From positions 62,001 to 126,000 of the forward strand of contig NZ_MKVA01000009.1 of the NCBI RefSeq assembly GCF_001899075.1: 64,000 nt of DNA, written 5' to 3'. The DNA is from Devosia sp. 67-54 (lineage in GTDB: Bacteria > Pseudomonadota > Alphaproteobacteria > Rhizobiales > Devosiaceae). Shown in pieces: positions 15,944 through 24,313 of this stretch (the stretch's first letter is position 1; every line of letters starts with the position of its first letter). The position numbers were made by a program, and so were the translations under genes. A model generated the notes under the pieces. The model was not told where the DNA came from. It did not search any database and saw nothing but the letters and a program-made list of their open reading frames with translations.

Positions 15944-17062
15944 ATGCCGACGATCAGCCTGCGCAATGTCGAAAAAAGCTACGGCAACGGCGCCCTCAAC
16001 GCCGTGAGCGACCTCGATCTCGAGATCGGCGACGGCGAATTCATGTGCCTGCTCGGCCCCTCCGGCTGCGGCAAGACCACGACGCTGCGCATGATCGCCG
16101 GCCTCGAACATCTGAGCGGCGGCGAGATCCAGGTCGGCAGCGACAAGGTGGACGATGTCGACGCCGGCATCTTCGTGCCGCCGGAGCGACGCGGCATGGG
16201 ACTGGTGTTCCAGAGCTACGCGCTGTGGCCGCATCTGACCATCGAGCGCAACACCGATTTCGGCCTCCGGCTGCGCAAGGTCCCGAAGCCCGAGCGCGAA
16301 GCGCGCGTCACCGAAGTCATGCAGGCTCTGGGGATCGAGCAATACCGCGACCGCTATCCGTCGCAACTGTCGGGCGGCCAGCAGCAGCGCGTGGCGCTCG
16401 CCCGCATGCTCGCCGTCAATCCGCAGGTCCTGCTGCTCGATGAGCCGCTGTCCAACCTCGATGCACGCCTGCGCCTCGAGATGCGGGCCGAGCTCAAGCG
16501 CCTGCACGAGGCGTTCAAGACCACCATCGTCTTCGTCACTCACGACCAGTGGGAAGCCATGACGCTGGCCACCACCATCGCCGTCATGCGCGACGGCCGG
16601 CTGCAGCAGGTGGGAACTCCCAATGACATCTACGATCGGCCGGCCAACCGTTTCGTCGCCGAATTCGTCGGCAATCCACCCATCAACCTCGTCGAGATGA
16701 GCGCGGCCGAAACGTCGACTCTGGCAAGGGCGCTGCGGCCGGTGCTCGGCGAGCGCACCGACGTCGGATCGGTCGGCATCCGGCCCGAAGCGCTGCATCT
16801 GGCCACCACCGATGCCGAGGTTCCGACCGGAGCCTTCCACGTCCGCGCGCGCATCAGTGGCGTGCTGCCGACCGGGGGAAGCTGGATCGTCGAAATTGCC
16901 GCCGGCAACGACAAGCTGTTTGCGGCCGCGCACGAGCCGCCCGGCTTTACCGCCGGCGACGACGTGGTCGTCTGGGCGAAACCGGCGGCGCTACACCTGT
17001 TCAATGCCGCGGGCGATCGGCTGGCAGGTTTGGCGTCGCCGGACCACGCCCGCAAGAACTGA
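15944..17062 (+). CDS. FbpC/AfuC-type ABC transporter ATP-binding protein
   Basis: A 372-residue cytoplasmic ATPase of the MOI/CUT1 type. Walker A is GPSGCGKTTTLRMIAG, the Q-loop VFQSYALWPHL, the signature LSGGQQQRVALARML, and Walker B LLLDEPLSNLDARL, followed by the H-loop VTHDQ. A regulatory TOBE-like domain forms the last ~120 residues. ATG 15944 is one base after the permease stop; GTG 15935 is an alternative that would overlap it. It energises the permease just upstream and serves the two tandem binding proteins just downstream. Confidence 0.92.
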   Translation: MPTISLRNVEKSYGNGALNAVSDLDLEIGDGEFMCLLGPSGCGKTTTLRMIAGLEHLSGGEIQVGSDKVDDVDAGIFVPPERRGMGLVFQSYALWPHLTIERNTDFGLRLRKVPKPEREARVTEVMQALGIEQYRDRYPSQLSGGQQQRVALARMLAVNPQVLLLDEPLSNLDARLRLEMRAELKRLHEAFKTTIVFVTHDQWEAMTLATTIAVMRDGRLQQVGTPNDIYDRPANRFVAEFVGNPPINLVEMSAAETSTLARALRPVLGERTDVGSVGIRPEALHLATTDAEVPTGAFHVRARISGVLPTGGSWIVEIAAGNDKLFAAAHEPPGFTAGDDVVVWAKPAALHLFNAAGDRLAGLASPDHARKN

Positions 17063-17081
17063 CACCGAGGAGGGGAACGAA

Positions 17082-18197
17082 TTGACATCATCATCCACCA
17101 TCTGCCGCTGGCTCATGGGAGCAGCGTTGCTCGCCGGCTCTGCCATGCCGGCGCTAGCCGACGACTTCAGCCTCGACGCGCTGATCGCGGCCGCCAAGCA
17201 GGAAGGCCCGATCACCGTCTACGCCACCACCGGCAAGATCGTTGAAACGGCGCAGAACTTCACCAAGAAGTACGGCGTCCAGGCCACCGGCAAGAAGGTC
17301 AACGAGCCGACCCAGGTCGAGCTCTTGATCCGCGAGTCGCAGGCCGGCAAGATCGTCGGCGATGTATCCGTCTCCGGTGACGTCGCGGCTTCTGTGGCGC
17401 AACTGATCCCGGAAGGCATCGCCTATAGCTGGGTGCCGCCGGACCTCGCTGCCGACATCCCCGCCCCGCTGCAAAATCCGCTGGTGGTGGTCAGCGACGA
17501 GCACGTCATCACCTACAACACCGAAGCCTACGACAAGTGCCCGATCACCAATCTCTGGCAGCTCACCGAGCCCGAGTGGAAGGGCAAGGTGGCAATGCTC
17601 GATCCGCTCGACAAGCCGAACTACGCCGACTGGTTCAACCAGATGGCGATGCATCACGACGCCGACCTGGCCAAGGCCTATCAGGACCTCTACGGCAAGC
17701 CGCTTGATGCGGAGCCCGGCAGCGCCACCAAGGCCTGGGTCAAGGCGCTCGCCGCCAACGCCCCGCTGCTCGCCGATTCCGAAGCGGTCTCGGCCGCCGT
17801 CGGCGCTCCGGGACAGAAGGCGCCGTTCGTCGGCCTCAACTCGGTGGCCAAGTTCCGCAACAATGTCGACAAGGGTTACAAGCTCGGCATCTGCGGCGGC
17901 ATCGATCCGGTCTCGGGCTTCATCTATCCGGGCTTCGGCCTCATCGCCAAGGGCACCAAGAGCCCCAACGCCGCCAAGCTCTTCATCCACTATCTGATGA
18001 CCGAGGAAGGCATCTCCAACCAGACCATCGACGGCAAGATGTCGGGCAACAGCAAGATACCGCCCAATCCCGACGAACAATCGGGCATTGCCGCCTACAT
18101 GAACCAGCTTACGCCCTACGACAGCTCCACGGCCGCCGATGACTACGACGCCCGCCAGGACTGGCAGGATTTCTGGACCGTCAACTACAAGCGCTGA
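17082..18197 (+). CDS. periplasmic substrate-binding protein 1 of the FbpA/AfuA-like importer
   Basis: A 371-residue binding protein of ABC family 1. I chose TTG at 17082 because GAGGAGGGG stands seven to eight bases upstream and the start gives a complete signal peptide (WLMGAALLAGSAMPALA, cleaved before DDFSLDAL). The mature protein begins ITVYATTGKIVETAQNFTKK, the FbpA/AfuA style of opening. It is clearly a tandem paralogue of the next gene: both share DDFSLDALIAAAK, the TEAYDKCPITNLWQLTEPEW-type core, APGQK and the QDWQDFW-type end. The ligand is unknown; a phosphorylated sugar or polyol is proposed from the phosphatases downstream. Confidence 0.88.
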   Translation: MTSSSTICRWLMGAALLAGSAMPALADDFSLDALIAAAKQEGPITVYATTGKIVETAQNFTKKYGVQATGKKVNEPTQVELLIRESQAGKIVGDVSVSGDVAASVAQLIPEGIAYSWVPPDLAADIPAPLQNPLVVVSDEHVITYNTEAYDKCPITNLWQLTEPEWKGKVAMLDPLDKPNYADWFNQMAMHHDADLAKAYQDLYGKPLDAEPGSATKAWVKALAANAPLLADSEAVSAAVGAPGQKAPFVGLNSVAKFRNNVDKGYKLGICGGIDPVSGFIYPGFGLIAKGTKSPNAAKLFIHYLMTEEGISNQTIDGKMSGNSKIPPNPDEQSGIAAYMNQLTPYDSSTAADDYDARQDWQDFWTVNYKR

Positions 18198-18221
18198 ACA
18201 AGACAGAGAGGAGAGACCACC

Positions 18222-19343
18222 ATGAGCAGGACGCTCACCGCCGTCGCCGCCCTGGCCATCGCCGGCGTCGCTGCGGCCGCCATCGCCGCGCCGGCCCTGG
18301 CCGACGACTTCAGCCTCGACGCCCTCATCGCCGCCGCCAAGGGTGAGGCGCCGATCACCGTCTACGACAGCACGGGCAAGATCGTCGAGCAGGCAAAGGC
18401 CTTCACCAAGAAATACGGCGTCGAGGCCACCGGCACCAAGATCAAGGCGCCCGACTCGCTCGAAATGGTGATCCGCGAACACCAGGCCAACAATGTGCAG
18501 ACCGACGTGATCCTGCTCAGCGATCCGCCGGCCGCCATCGCCCAGCTGCTGCCCGAGAAATTCGCCGAAAGCTGGATGCCGCCCGACATGCTCGACAAGG
18601 TGCCCAAGCTCTACCAGGACCCGCTGGTCGTCACCAACGACGCTAACGTCTGGGCCTACAACACCGAGGTCTATGACAAATGCCCGGTGAGCAACATCTG
18701 GCAGCTCACCGAGCCGCAGTGGAAGGGCAAGGTCGCCCTGCAGGACCCGCTGGGCAAGCCGAACTACGACGACTGGTTCAACCAGATGCAGACGCATGAC
18801 GACGCCAAGGTCGCCGCCGCCTACAAGGCCCTCTACGGCAAAGACCTCAAGACCGACGAGGACAGCGCCACCAAGGCATGGGTGAAAGCCCTGGCGCAGA
18901 ACGCGCCGCTGTTGACCAGCAGCGACGACGAAGCCTCGGCGGCGGCCGGCGCTCCGGGGCAGAAGGAGCCCTTCATGGCGCTGGTGAGTTCCGCCAAGTT
19001 CCGCAACAATGCCGACATGGGCTACAAACTCGGCCTGTGCACCGGCATGGACCCGTGGTCCGGCTGGCTGTCGTCGAAAGTGGCGCTCATTTCGTCGGGC
19101 ACCAACAGCCCCAACGCCTCGAAGCTGTTCATCCACTACATGCTGACCGAGGAAGGCATCGCGCCGCAGGCGATCGACGGCAAGCGCTCGACCAACATGT
19201 CGCTGTCGCTGCCCGCCGACGAACCTTCAGGAATTGGCAAGGTGTGGGACCAGCTCGAGGACTATGACGTCTCGACCGCCGCGTCGGACTGGGACGCGCG
19301 CGAGGACTGGCAGGATTTCTGGCGTCTCAACTATCACAAGTAA
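18222..19343 (+). CDS. periplasmic substrate-binding protein 2 of the FbpA/AfuA-like importer
   Basis: A 373-residue binding protein with a Sec signal peptide (LAIAGVAAAAIAAPALA, cleaved before DDFSLDAL). It is paralogous to the preceding gene along its whole length, with the same order of blocks (ITVYDSTGKIVEQAKAFTKK, WQLTEPQWKGKVALQDPLGK, GAPGQKEPF, DARED followed by WQDFW). The two starts of the mature proteins are almost identical while ligand-contact regions differ, for example QTDVILLSDPPAAI here against VGDVSVSGDVAASV in the first. This suggests a recent duplication with a change in ligand range. A strong terminator follows. Confidence 0.9.
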   Translation: MSRTLTAVAALAIAGVAAAAIAAPALADDFSLDALIAAAKGEAPITVYDSTGKIVEQAKAFTKKYGVEATGTKIKAPDSLEMVIREHQANNVQTDVILLSDPPAAIAQLLPEKFAESWMPPDMLDKVPKLYQDPLVVTNDANVWAYNTEVYDKCPVSNIWQLTEPQWKGKVALQDPLGKPNYDDWFNQMQTHDDAKVAAAYKALYGKDLKTDEDSATKAWVKALAQNAPLLTSSDDEASAAAGAPGQKEPFMALVSSAKFRNNADMGYKLGLCTGMDPWSGWLSSKVALISSGTNSPNASKLFIHYMLTEEGIAPQAIDGKRSTNMSLSLPADEPSGIGKVWDQLEDYDVSTAASDWDAREDWQDFWRLNYHK

Positions 19344-19356
19344 TACTCCCGACTGT

Positions 19357-19391
19357 GCCGGATCGGAATTGCGTTCTGGTCCGGCCTTTTT
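19357..19391 (+). terminator. rho-independent terminator after the second binding-protein gene
   Basis: A 12-base-pair stem (GCCGGATCGGAA with TTCTGGTCCGGC, two G-U pairs), loop TTGCG, then CTTTTT. It lies between the transporter genes and the phosphatase genes, so it probably acts as a partial terminator setting transporter above enzyme expression, unless the phosphatases have their own promoter. Confidence 0.8.
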
Positions 19392-19448
19392 CCCGATTTG
19401 GCGCGGTGCGCGATAGCCGCCGGACGAACACGACGAGGATCACCTGGC

Positions 19449-20264
19449 ATGAGGCCGGAAAACCGTATTCCGACGGGCAGGTTGTGCCGCCCCAAGGCGC
19501 TGCTGCTTGACTTCGGCGGCGTCGTGGTGCTTACCCGCCACAACCCGGATTGGCCCGAGCGCCTGGCCGCTCACGTCGCGGCCCTACTGCGCGATGTGGG
19601 CGCGGCCGACCCGCGACTGCCTACGCCGTCCATCGCTGCCGACATCCGAGCCGCCGCCATCGCCGATTCGCACTGGAAGAACGCCATGTCGCGGCCCTAC
19701 GCGCCGCGCGAGCTGCGCCACGAAGAGTATTGGGGCGACTTCGTCGCCGCCGACTGGCCGGCAGCGGCTCGCGATGCAGTGGTCGCCGAAGCCGCCGAAC
19801 TCTGCCGCGTCATGGGCCATCTGCGCTCCGAGCGCACGCTGCGCGACGGCATGCTCGACCTGCTCGACGCCGCTCGCGCCCGTTCCATTCCCGTCGGCAT
19901 CGTCAGCAACGCGCTGGCCGGTCAGGTGCATGTCGACTTCCTCACCGAGCACGGCCTGCTCGACCGCTTCGCCGCCATCGTTCACTCCGACGCCGTGGCC
20001 ATGCGCAAGCCCAACCCCGGCATGATCGAGTATGCCGCGGGGCTGCTTTCGGTCGCGCCTGCCGACTGCTGGTATGTCGGCGACAACTACGATCGCGACG
20101 TGCTGTGCGGCCGCCGCGCCGGCGTTGGCGGAAACATCCTGATGGAAGCCCGCAAGACCTACGATCCCCCCTACGATCTCGACCTGCGCCCCGACGCCAT
20201 CGTCGCCGATCCGGTCGGCCTGCTGGCGTTGTTCACGGGCATGACCGGCGAGGTGGCAGCATGA
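19449..20264 (+). CDS. HAD-family phosphatase (subfamily IA-like)
   Basis: A 271-residue cytoplasmic HAD hydrolase. Motif I is LLLDFGGVVV (nucleophile D21; the usual second Asp is Gly, as in several phosphatases of the YihX kind). Motif II is VGIVSNALAG, motif III the Lys in MRKPNPGMIEYA, and motif IV WYVGDNYDRDVLCG. A helical cap lies between motifs I and II. It should remove phosphate from a small phosphorylated metabolite. ATG 19449 follows GAGGA. Its stop overlaps the next start (ATGA), so it is coupled to the inositol-monophosphatase-like gene. No signal peptide. Confidence 0.85.
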   Translation: MRPENRIPTGRLCRPKALLLDFGGVVVLTRHNPDWPERLAAHVAALLRDVGAADPRLPTPSIAADIRAAAIADSHWKNAMSRPYAPRELRHEEYWGDFVAADWPAAARDAVVAEAAELCRVMGHLRSERTLRDGMLDLLDAARARSIPVGIVSNALAGQVHVDFLTEHGLLDRFAAIVHSDAVAMRKPNPGMIEYAAGLLSVAPADCWYVGDNYDRDVLCGRRAGVGGNILMEARKTYDPPYDLDLRPDAIVADPVGLLALFTGMTGEVAA

Positions 20265-21136
20265 GCGATCACGCCGAAGCCACCTATCTGCGCGACATCG
20301 CGATCCGCGCCGCGCGGCTGGTCGAAGCGCCGCTGCGCACCGCCTTCCGCTCCGGCATGGACGTCGCCTACAAGCGCGACTGGCACGACGTGGTGACCGT
20401 CCACGACAAGCAGGGCGAAGCCACCATTGCCGAATTCATTCTGCGCGAAGTGCCCGACTCCACCCTGGTGGGTGAAGAGGGCGGGCATCGCGGCAGCGGC
20501 CGTGTCCGCTGGTACGTCGATCCCATCGACGGCACCGCCAATTTCGCACGCGGCTTCGCCTTCTGGTGCGTGTCGATCGCCGCGGTGGTCGACGACGTGC
20601 CGGTTGCCGGCGTCGTGCTCGACCCTGTGGCCGGTCACCTGTTTGCCGCCGACCTCGATGGCGCCACATGCAATGGCCGCCCCATCCGCTCGCGCGCTCG
20701 CGTCGACGAGCGCGAAGCGACGTTGATCACCGGCTATCCGGCGAGCCGCGATTTCGAGCGTGACGGACGACCCAAGGCGCTCACCCATTTCGCCAACCTC
20801 GCCGAGGCGTTCCAGACGCTGCGGCGGCCGGGCAGCGCCGCACTCAGCATTTCGCACGTCGCTGCCGGCTGGGTCGATGCCGCCCTTGGCCTCTGGGTCA
20901 ATCCCTGGGACGTCAGCGCCGCCATTCTCATCCTGCAGCAGGCGGGTGGCCGCTATTTGCCGTTTGACCTCGGCAAGGTACCACCCGGCACGCCCGCCCA
21001 TCTATGTCCCGGCTACGTCGCGCTCGGCGAGGGCGCCGACTATCCCACTCTGCTTAGCATCGCCGGCGAGATTTCGCTCGACCGCAGCCGGGGTGAGCGC
21101 CCTGTCCCATCGTCAACCACGCCTGTCCACGCCTGA
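20261..21136 (+). CDS. inositol monophosphatase family protein 1
   Basis: A 291-residue metal-dependent phosphatase of the IMPase/FBPase fold. The metal site is complete: Glu in LVGEEGGHRG, the DPxDGTxN motif as VDPIDGTANFARGF, and the distal Asp in WVNPWDVSAAIL. Substrates in the family include inositol phosphates, histidinol phosphate, sugar phosphates and nucleotide bisphosphates, so the exact one is open. It has no signal peptide and is translationally coupled to the HAD gene. The next gene is a second, diverged member of the same family. Confidence 0.88.
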   Translation: MSDHAEATYLRDIAIRAARLVEAPLRTAFRSGMDVAYKRDWHDVVTVHDKQGEATIAEFILREVPDSTLVGEEGGHRGSGRVRWYVDPIDGTANFARGFAFWCVSIAAVVDDVPVAGVVLDPVAGHLFAADLDGATCNGRPIRSRARVDEREATLITGYPASRDFERDGRPKALTHFANLAEAFQTLRRPGSAALSISHVAAGWVDAALGLWVNPWDVSAAILILQQAGGRYLPFDLGKVPPGTPAHLCPGYVALGEGADYPTLLSIAGEISLDRSRGERPVPSSTTPVHA

Positions 21137-21202
21137 CCAACGAACGAGACCCGCATTGACCACCCCCTCCATTTGCACCGCGACCCGGAAAGGATCTTTC
21201 CG

Positions 21203-22021
21203 ATGGCTGCCGTGACCGCCCTGCCCTCGGACGAGACCCGCCTCGATCTCGACCGGCGCGAAGCGGCGTGTCGCGCGTTGGCGCTATCGGCCGGGCAACT
21301 CGCCAGCCGCGCCTTCGCCGAACGCGGCGCCAGCGGCGCCGTCAGCCTCAAGGGGCCGCAGGATTTCCTGACCGAGACCGACGCCGCCGTCGAGCAGCAT
21401 CTGCGCACCGGCCTCGCCGCTGCCTTCCCCGATGACGGCTTCCTCGGTGAAGAGGGCGGCGGCGTCCTCAAGGACCGCGTCTGGGTAGTCGACCCCATCG
21501 ACGGGACCGCCAATTTCGCCCGCGCCATTCCGCACTTCTGCATTTCCATCGCGTTCGTCGCCGCCGGCCGCATCGAACTCGGCGCCATCTGCAACCCCAG
21601 CACGGCCGAGCTCTATTTCGCCCGTCGCGGCCGCGGCGCCACCCGCAACGGCATGCCTATCCACGTTGCCGCCACCAGCGACTACCGCGCGGCCTGCGTC
21701 GAGTTGGGCTGGTCGACGCGCGTCCCCAACGCCGACTATGTCGGAGCGCTGAGCCGCATCCTCGACCGTGGCGCCAACGTGCGCCGCGCCGCCTCCGGCG
21801 CGCTCGGCCTCGCTTATGTCGCCGATGGTCGGTCCGACGCCTATGCCGAGCTGCACATGCATCCGTGGGATTGCCTCGCCGGCCTGCTGCTGGTTGAAGA
21901 GGCTGGCGGCATCGTCGCCCCCTTCCTCGAGCTTGGCGGGCTCGAGCATGGCGGCGCCGTTCTGGCCGCCACACCAGCCATTGCCGGTGGGATCAGCGAG
22001 GTTACCGGAATTGCACTCTAG
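21203..22021 (+). CDS. inositol monophosphatase family protein 2
   Basis: A 272-residue IMPase-family phosphatase. The motifs are GFLGEEGGGVLKD, VDPIDGTANFARAIPHFCIS and MHPWDCLAGLLLVEEAGG, so all metal ligands are present. It shares fold and motifs with the preceding gene but is well diverged elsewhere, which suggests a different substrate or step rather than a recent duplication. ATG 21203 follows AAGGA; TTG at 21173 is a longer alternative. Cytoplasmic, in the same operon direction as the other phosphatases. Confidence 0.87.
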   Translation: MAAVTALPSDETRLDLDRREAACRALALSAGQLASRAFAERGASGAVSLKGPQDFLTETDAAVEQHLRTGLAAAFPDDGFLGEEGGGVLKDRVWVVDPIDGTANFARAIPHFCISIAFVAAGRIELGAICNPSTAELYFARRGRGATRNGMPIHVAATSDYRAACVELGWSTRVPNADYVGALSRILDRGANVRRAASGALGLAYVADGRSDAYAELHMHPWDCLAGLLLVEEAGGIVAPFLELGGLEHGGAVLAATPAIAGGISEVTGIAL

Positions 22022-22631
22022 TGAAAAGCATGCGGTGTCGCCGCGCTACGATCGAGCGAGCATCAGCCGCGTAGCCGAGAACGTGCAGCCATATGGCGTC
22101 GATTTGTTCATTAGTGGCATGGAGGGGGCCAGCAATCTCGCGCTGTTGCACGCCAACGATATCGGCATCGTCGTCAACTGCGCCGTCAATCTCGACCTCG
22201 ATTTCGTCGACCAGCCGCTGTCGCCGCCCGGCCAGGCGGTCGCCTATGGCTACAGCCCCATCCGCTACTACAAGCTCGGGCTGATCGACGGCGACGGCAA
22301 CCCCGACACCATGCTGCTCGCCGGCTATTACCTGCTCAAGGGGGCGCTCGAGCAGGTGCTGCCCGACAAGCCGAGCTACCCCATGCGCGGTGGCCGCAAC
22401 GTGCTGCTCAACTGCCGCGCCGGGCGCAGCCGCTCGGCCATTCTCGCCTCGCTGTTCCTGTGGCAGACCGAGCCGGCGCGCTTTCCCAGCCTCGAGGCGG
22501 CGCTGGACCAGGTGCGCCAGCGCCGTGAGCTGCATCCGGACGAATGGTTCGAAACCCCGAAACCGGTGCTGATCGCTGCCGCCCGCCGCGCCGGCGCCTG
22601 GGCTGGCATGATCGAGGCGTCCGGCCACTAG
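22011..22631 (+). CDS. CX5R dual-specificity-type (tyrosine-phosphatase-like) phosphatase
   Basis: A roughly 206-residue protein with the cysteine phosphatase signature CRAGRSR (Cys135, Arg141) preceded by a hydrophobic strand (VLLN), and a general-acid candidate Asp in LGLIDGDGNPD. This layout fits the dual-specificity/PTP-like family, which contains phosphatases of proteins and of inositol phosphates. The start is uncertain: TTG 22011 with GAGG upstream overlaps the previous gene by 11 bases; GTG 22035 is an alternative. It stands two bases before the metallophosphoesterase gene. No signal peptide. The substrate is unknown; a phosphorylated small molecule is favoured by the neighbours. Confidence 0.75.
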   Translation: MHSSEKHAVSPRYDRASISRVAENVQPYGVDLFISGMEGASNLALLHANDIGIVVNCAVNLDLDFVDQPLSPPGQAVAYGYSPIRYYKLGLIDGDGNPDTMLLAGYYLLKGALEQVLPDKPSYPMRGGRNVLLNCRAGRSRSAILASLFLWQTEPARFPSLEAALDQVRQRRELHPDEWFETPKPVLIAAARRAGAWAGMIEASGH

Positions 22632-22633
22632 CC

Positions 22634-24313
22634 ATGCAGATCGCCGTCGTCGCCGACCCGCACTACCACGACATTTTCGGCTGGCCGGACGCCACCGGCG
22701 AGCGGCCGGCGCTGCGCAGCTTCGCCGACTCCATGGCCTCGACCCGCATTTTCAACGAGAGCTTTGCCGTTTTCCGCGCCGTGCTCGACGATATCGTGCG
22801 TGCCGGCATTTCCATCGTCGTCATCGTCGGCGATTTGACGGACGATGGCCAGGCTGCGACCGTCCGTTCGGTCAATACGCTGCTCGCCGACTACACCAAC
22901 CGCCACGGCCTCCGCTTCTATATGACGCCGGGCAACCACGACCTCTTCGCCCTCGCCGGCCGCCACCAGTCCAAGCGGTTCCTCAACACCGACGGCAGCA
23001 CCCTCTTGGTAACCAGCGACGCGGCGGAATCGGCCGGATCGTCCATTGCGCGCCTGGTGACGCCCGAAATGCAGTGCGGCGGCTATGCCGATGGCCTCGA
23101 AGCCTACGGCCACGGCTTCTTCCGTCGCCCGGAGGATCTGCATTGGGAAAGCCCGTTCGGCGCCAGCGACGCTCTGGCAGACCGGCGCTTTGTCATCCGC
23201 TCCGCCGACCACGGCATGTCCGTCCAGATGGTCGACGCTTCCTACCTGGTCGAGCCCGTCCCCGGCCTCTGGCTGCTGTCGCTCGACGGCAACGTGTTCG
23301 AGCCGCGCAACGGCAGCAGCGACCCGCTCGCCGAAGCCACCTACTACGACAGCAGCAACGCCGGCTGGAACGCGGTGCTCAAGCACAAGCGCTTCCTGTT
23401 CGACTGGGCGGCGGACGTCGCGCGCCGGGCGCGCCAGCAGGGCAAGCAACTGCTCGCCTTCTCCCACTATCCGCTGATCGACCCGCAGGCCGACAGCTTC
23501 GCCGACGAACTGGCCCTGTTTGGCCAGTCGAGCGCGGTGCGCCGCTCGCCTCGCCCGCCGGTCGTCGCCGCCGGCGTCGACACCGGCATCGGGGTGCATT
23601 TCAGCGGCCATCTGCACGTCAATGGGACGACCGCCGTGTTCGACAAGGGCAAGTTCCTCGTCAATATCGCGGTCCCGTCGCTGGTGGCCTATCCCGCAGC
23701 CTATAAGCGCGTCCGCTTCGACGCCGACAGCATGTGCATCGAAACCGTAGCGGTCGACGAGGCTCCCGGCTTCGATGCCGCCTTCGCCGGCTATCGCAGC
23801 GAGGCCCGCCGCGAGGGCTCCGGCACCGCCGGGCTCGACGCCGTGTCAAGCTATGCCGATTTCTGCGACATGCACCTGCGCGAGCTGGTCCGGCATCGCT
23901 ATCTGCCGCTCGAATCCCCCGCCGACCTTGCCGGCCTCATCGGCGATCTTTCGATGGCGCAACTGGCCGAGCTGGCCGGCCTCGAAGCCGGCCTCGATCC
24001 GCTTGCCACCACCCTACCCGCCTTCGAATTCCTGGTGGACTGGTATCGCCTGCGCAAAGCGCGCGAGTTGGCCCTGCCGCTCGTCGCGCCGCAACGCCTG
24101 GCGCTCTACCGCGAGCTCTGCGCCCGCTTTCGCCGCGGCCATTGGCCGGAGGGCAGCGTCGCCGCCCGCCTCGCCGCGATTTTCCGCATTCTCGAGATCA
24201 ACCTAGGCGGCCTGCCCTCGGATCGCTTCGTCATCGACCTGAGGAACGGCCGGGTCACTTCGGCCGGACGGACCGACGCCACACCGGCTCCGCTTGCAGG
24301 TAATGCGGCCTAG
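22634..24313 (+). CDS. calcineurin-like metallophosphoesterase with C-terminal extension
   Basis: A 559-residue cytoplasmic phosphoesterase. All the dimetal motifs are visible: VVADPHYHD (D and H), VIVGDLTDDGQ, TPGNHDLFAL, LLAFSHYPLI and FSGHLHVNG. After the catalytic domain (about 1-380) comes a ~180-residue helical extension, SSYADFCDMHLRELVRHRYL onward, that I do not recognise. It likely cleaves a phosphomonoester or phosphodiester produced from the imported substrate. It is the last phosphatase gene, and its end overlaps the convergent LacI gene by 59 bases. Confidence 0.87.
   Translation: MQIAVVADPHYHDIFGWPDATGERPALRSFADSMASTRIFNESFAVFRAVLDDIVRAGISIVVIVGDLTDDGQAATVRSVNTLLADYTNRHGLRFYMTPGNHDLFALAGRHQSKRFLNTDGSTLLVTSDAAESAGSSIARLVTPEMQCGGYADGLEAYGHGFFRRPEDLHWESPFGASDALADRRFVIRSADHGMSVQMVDASYLVEPVPGLWLLSLDGNVFEPRNGSSDPLAEATYYDSSNAGWNAVLKHKRFLFDWAADVARRARQQGKQLLAFSHYPLIDPQADSFADELALFGQSSAVRRSPRPPVVAAGVDTGIGVHFSGHLHVNGTTAVFDKGKFLVNIAVPSLVAYPAAYKRVRFDADSMCIETVAVDEAPGFDAAFAGYRSEARREGSGTAGLDAVSSYADFCDMHLRELVRHRYLPLESPADLAGLIGDLSMAQLAELAGLEAGLDPLATTLPAFEFLVDWYRLRKARELALPLVAPQRLALYRELCARFRRGHWPEGSVAARLAAIFRILEINLGGLPSDRFVIDLRNGRVTSAGRTDATPAPLAGNAA

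Noticed and set aside
14086-19343. Plain iron(III) importer
   Set aside because: The family is often labelled so, but the downstream phosphatases and LacI control fit a phosphorylated organic substrate better. Iron is not excluded, only less likely.
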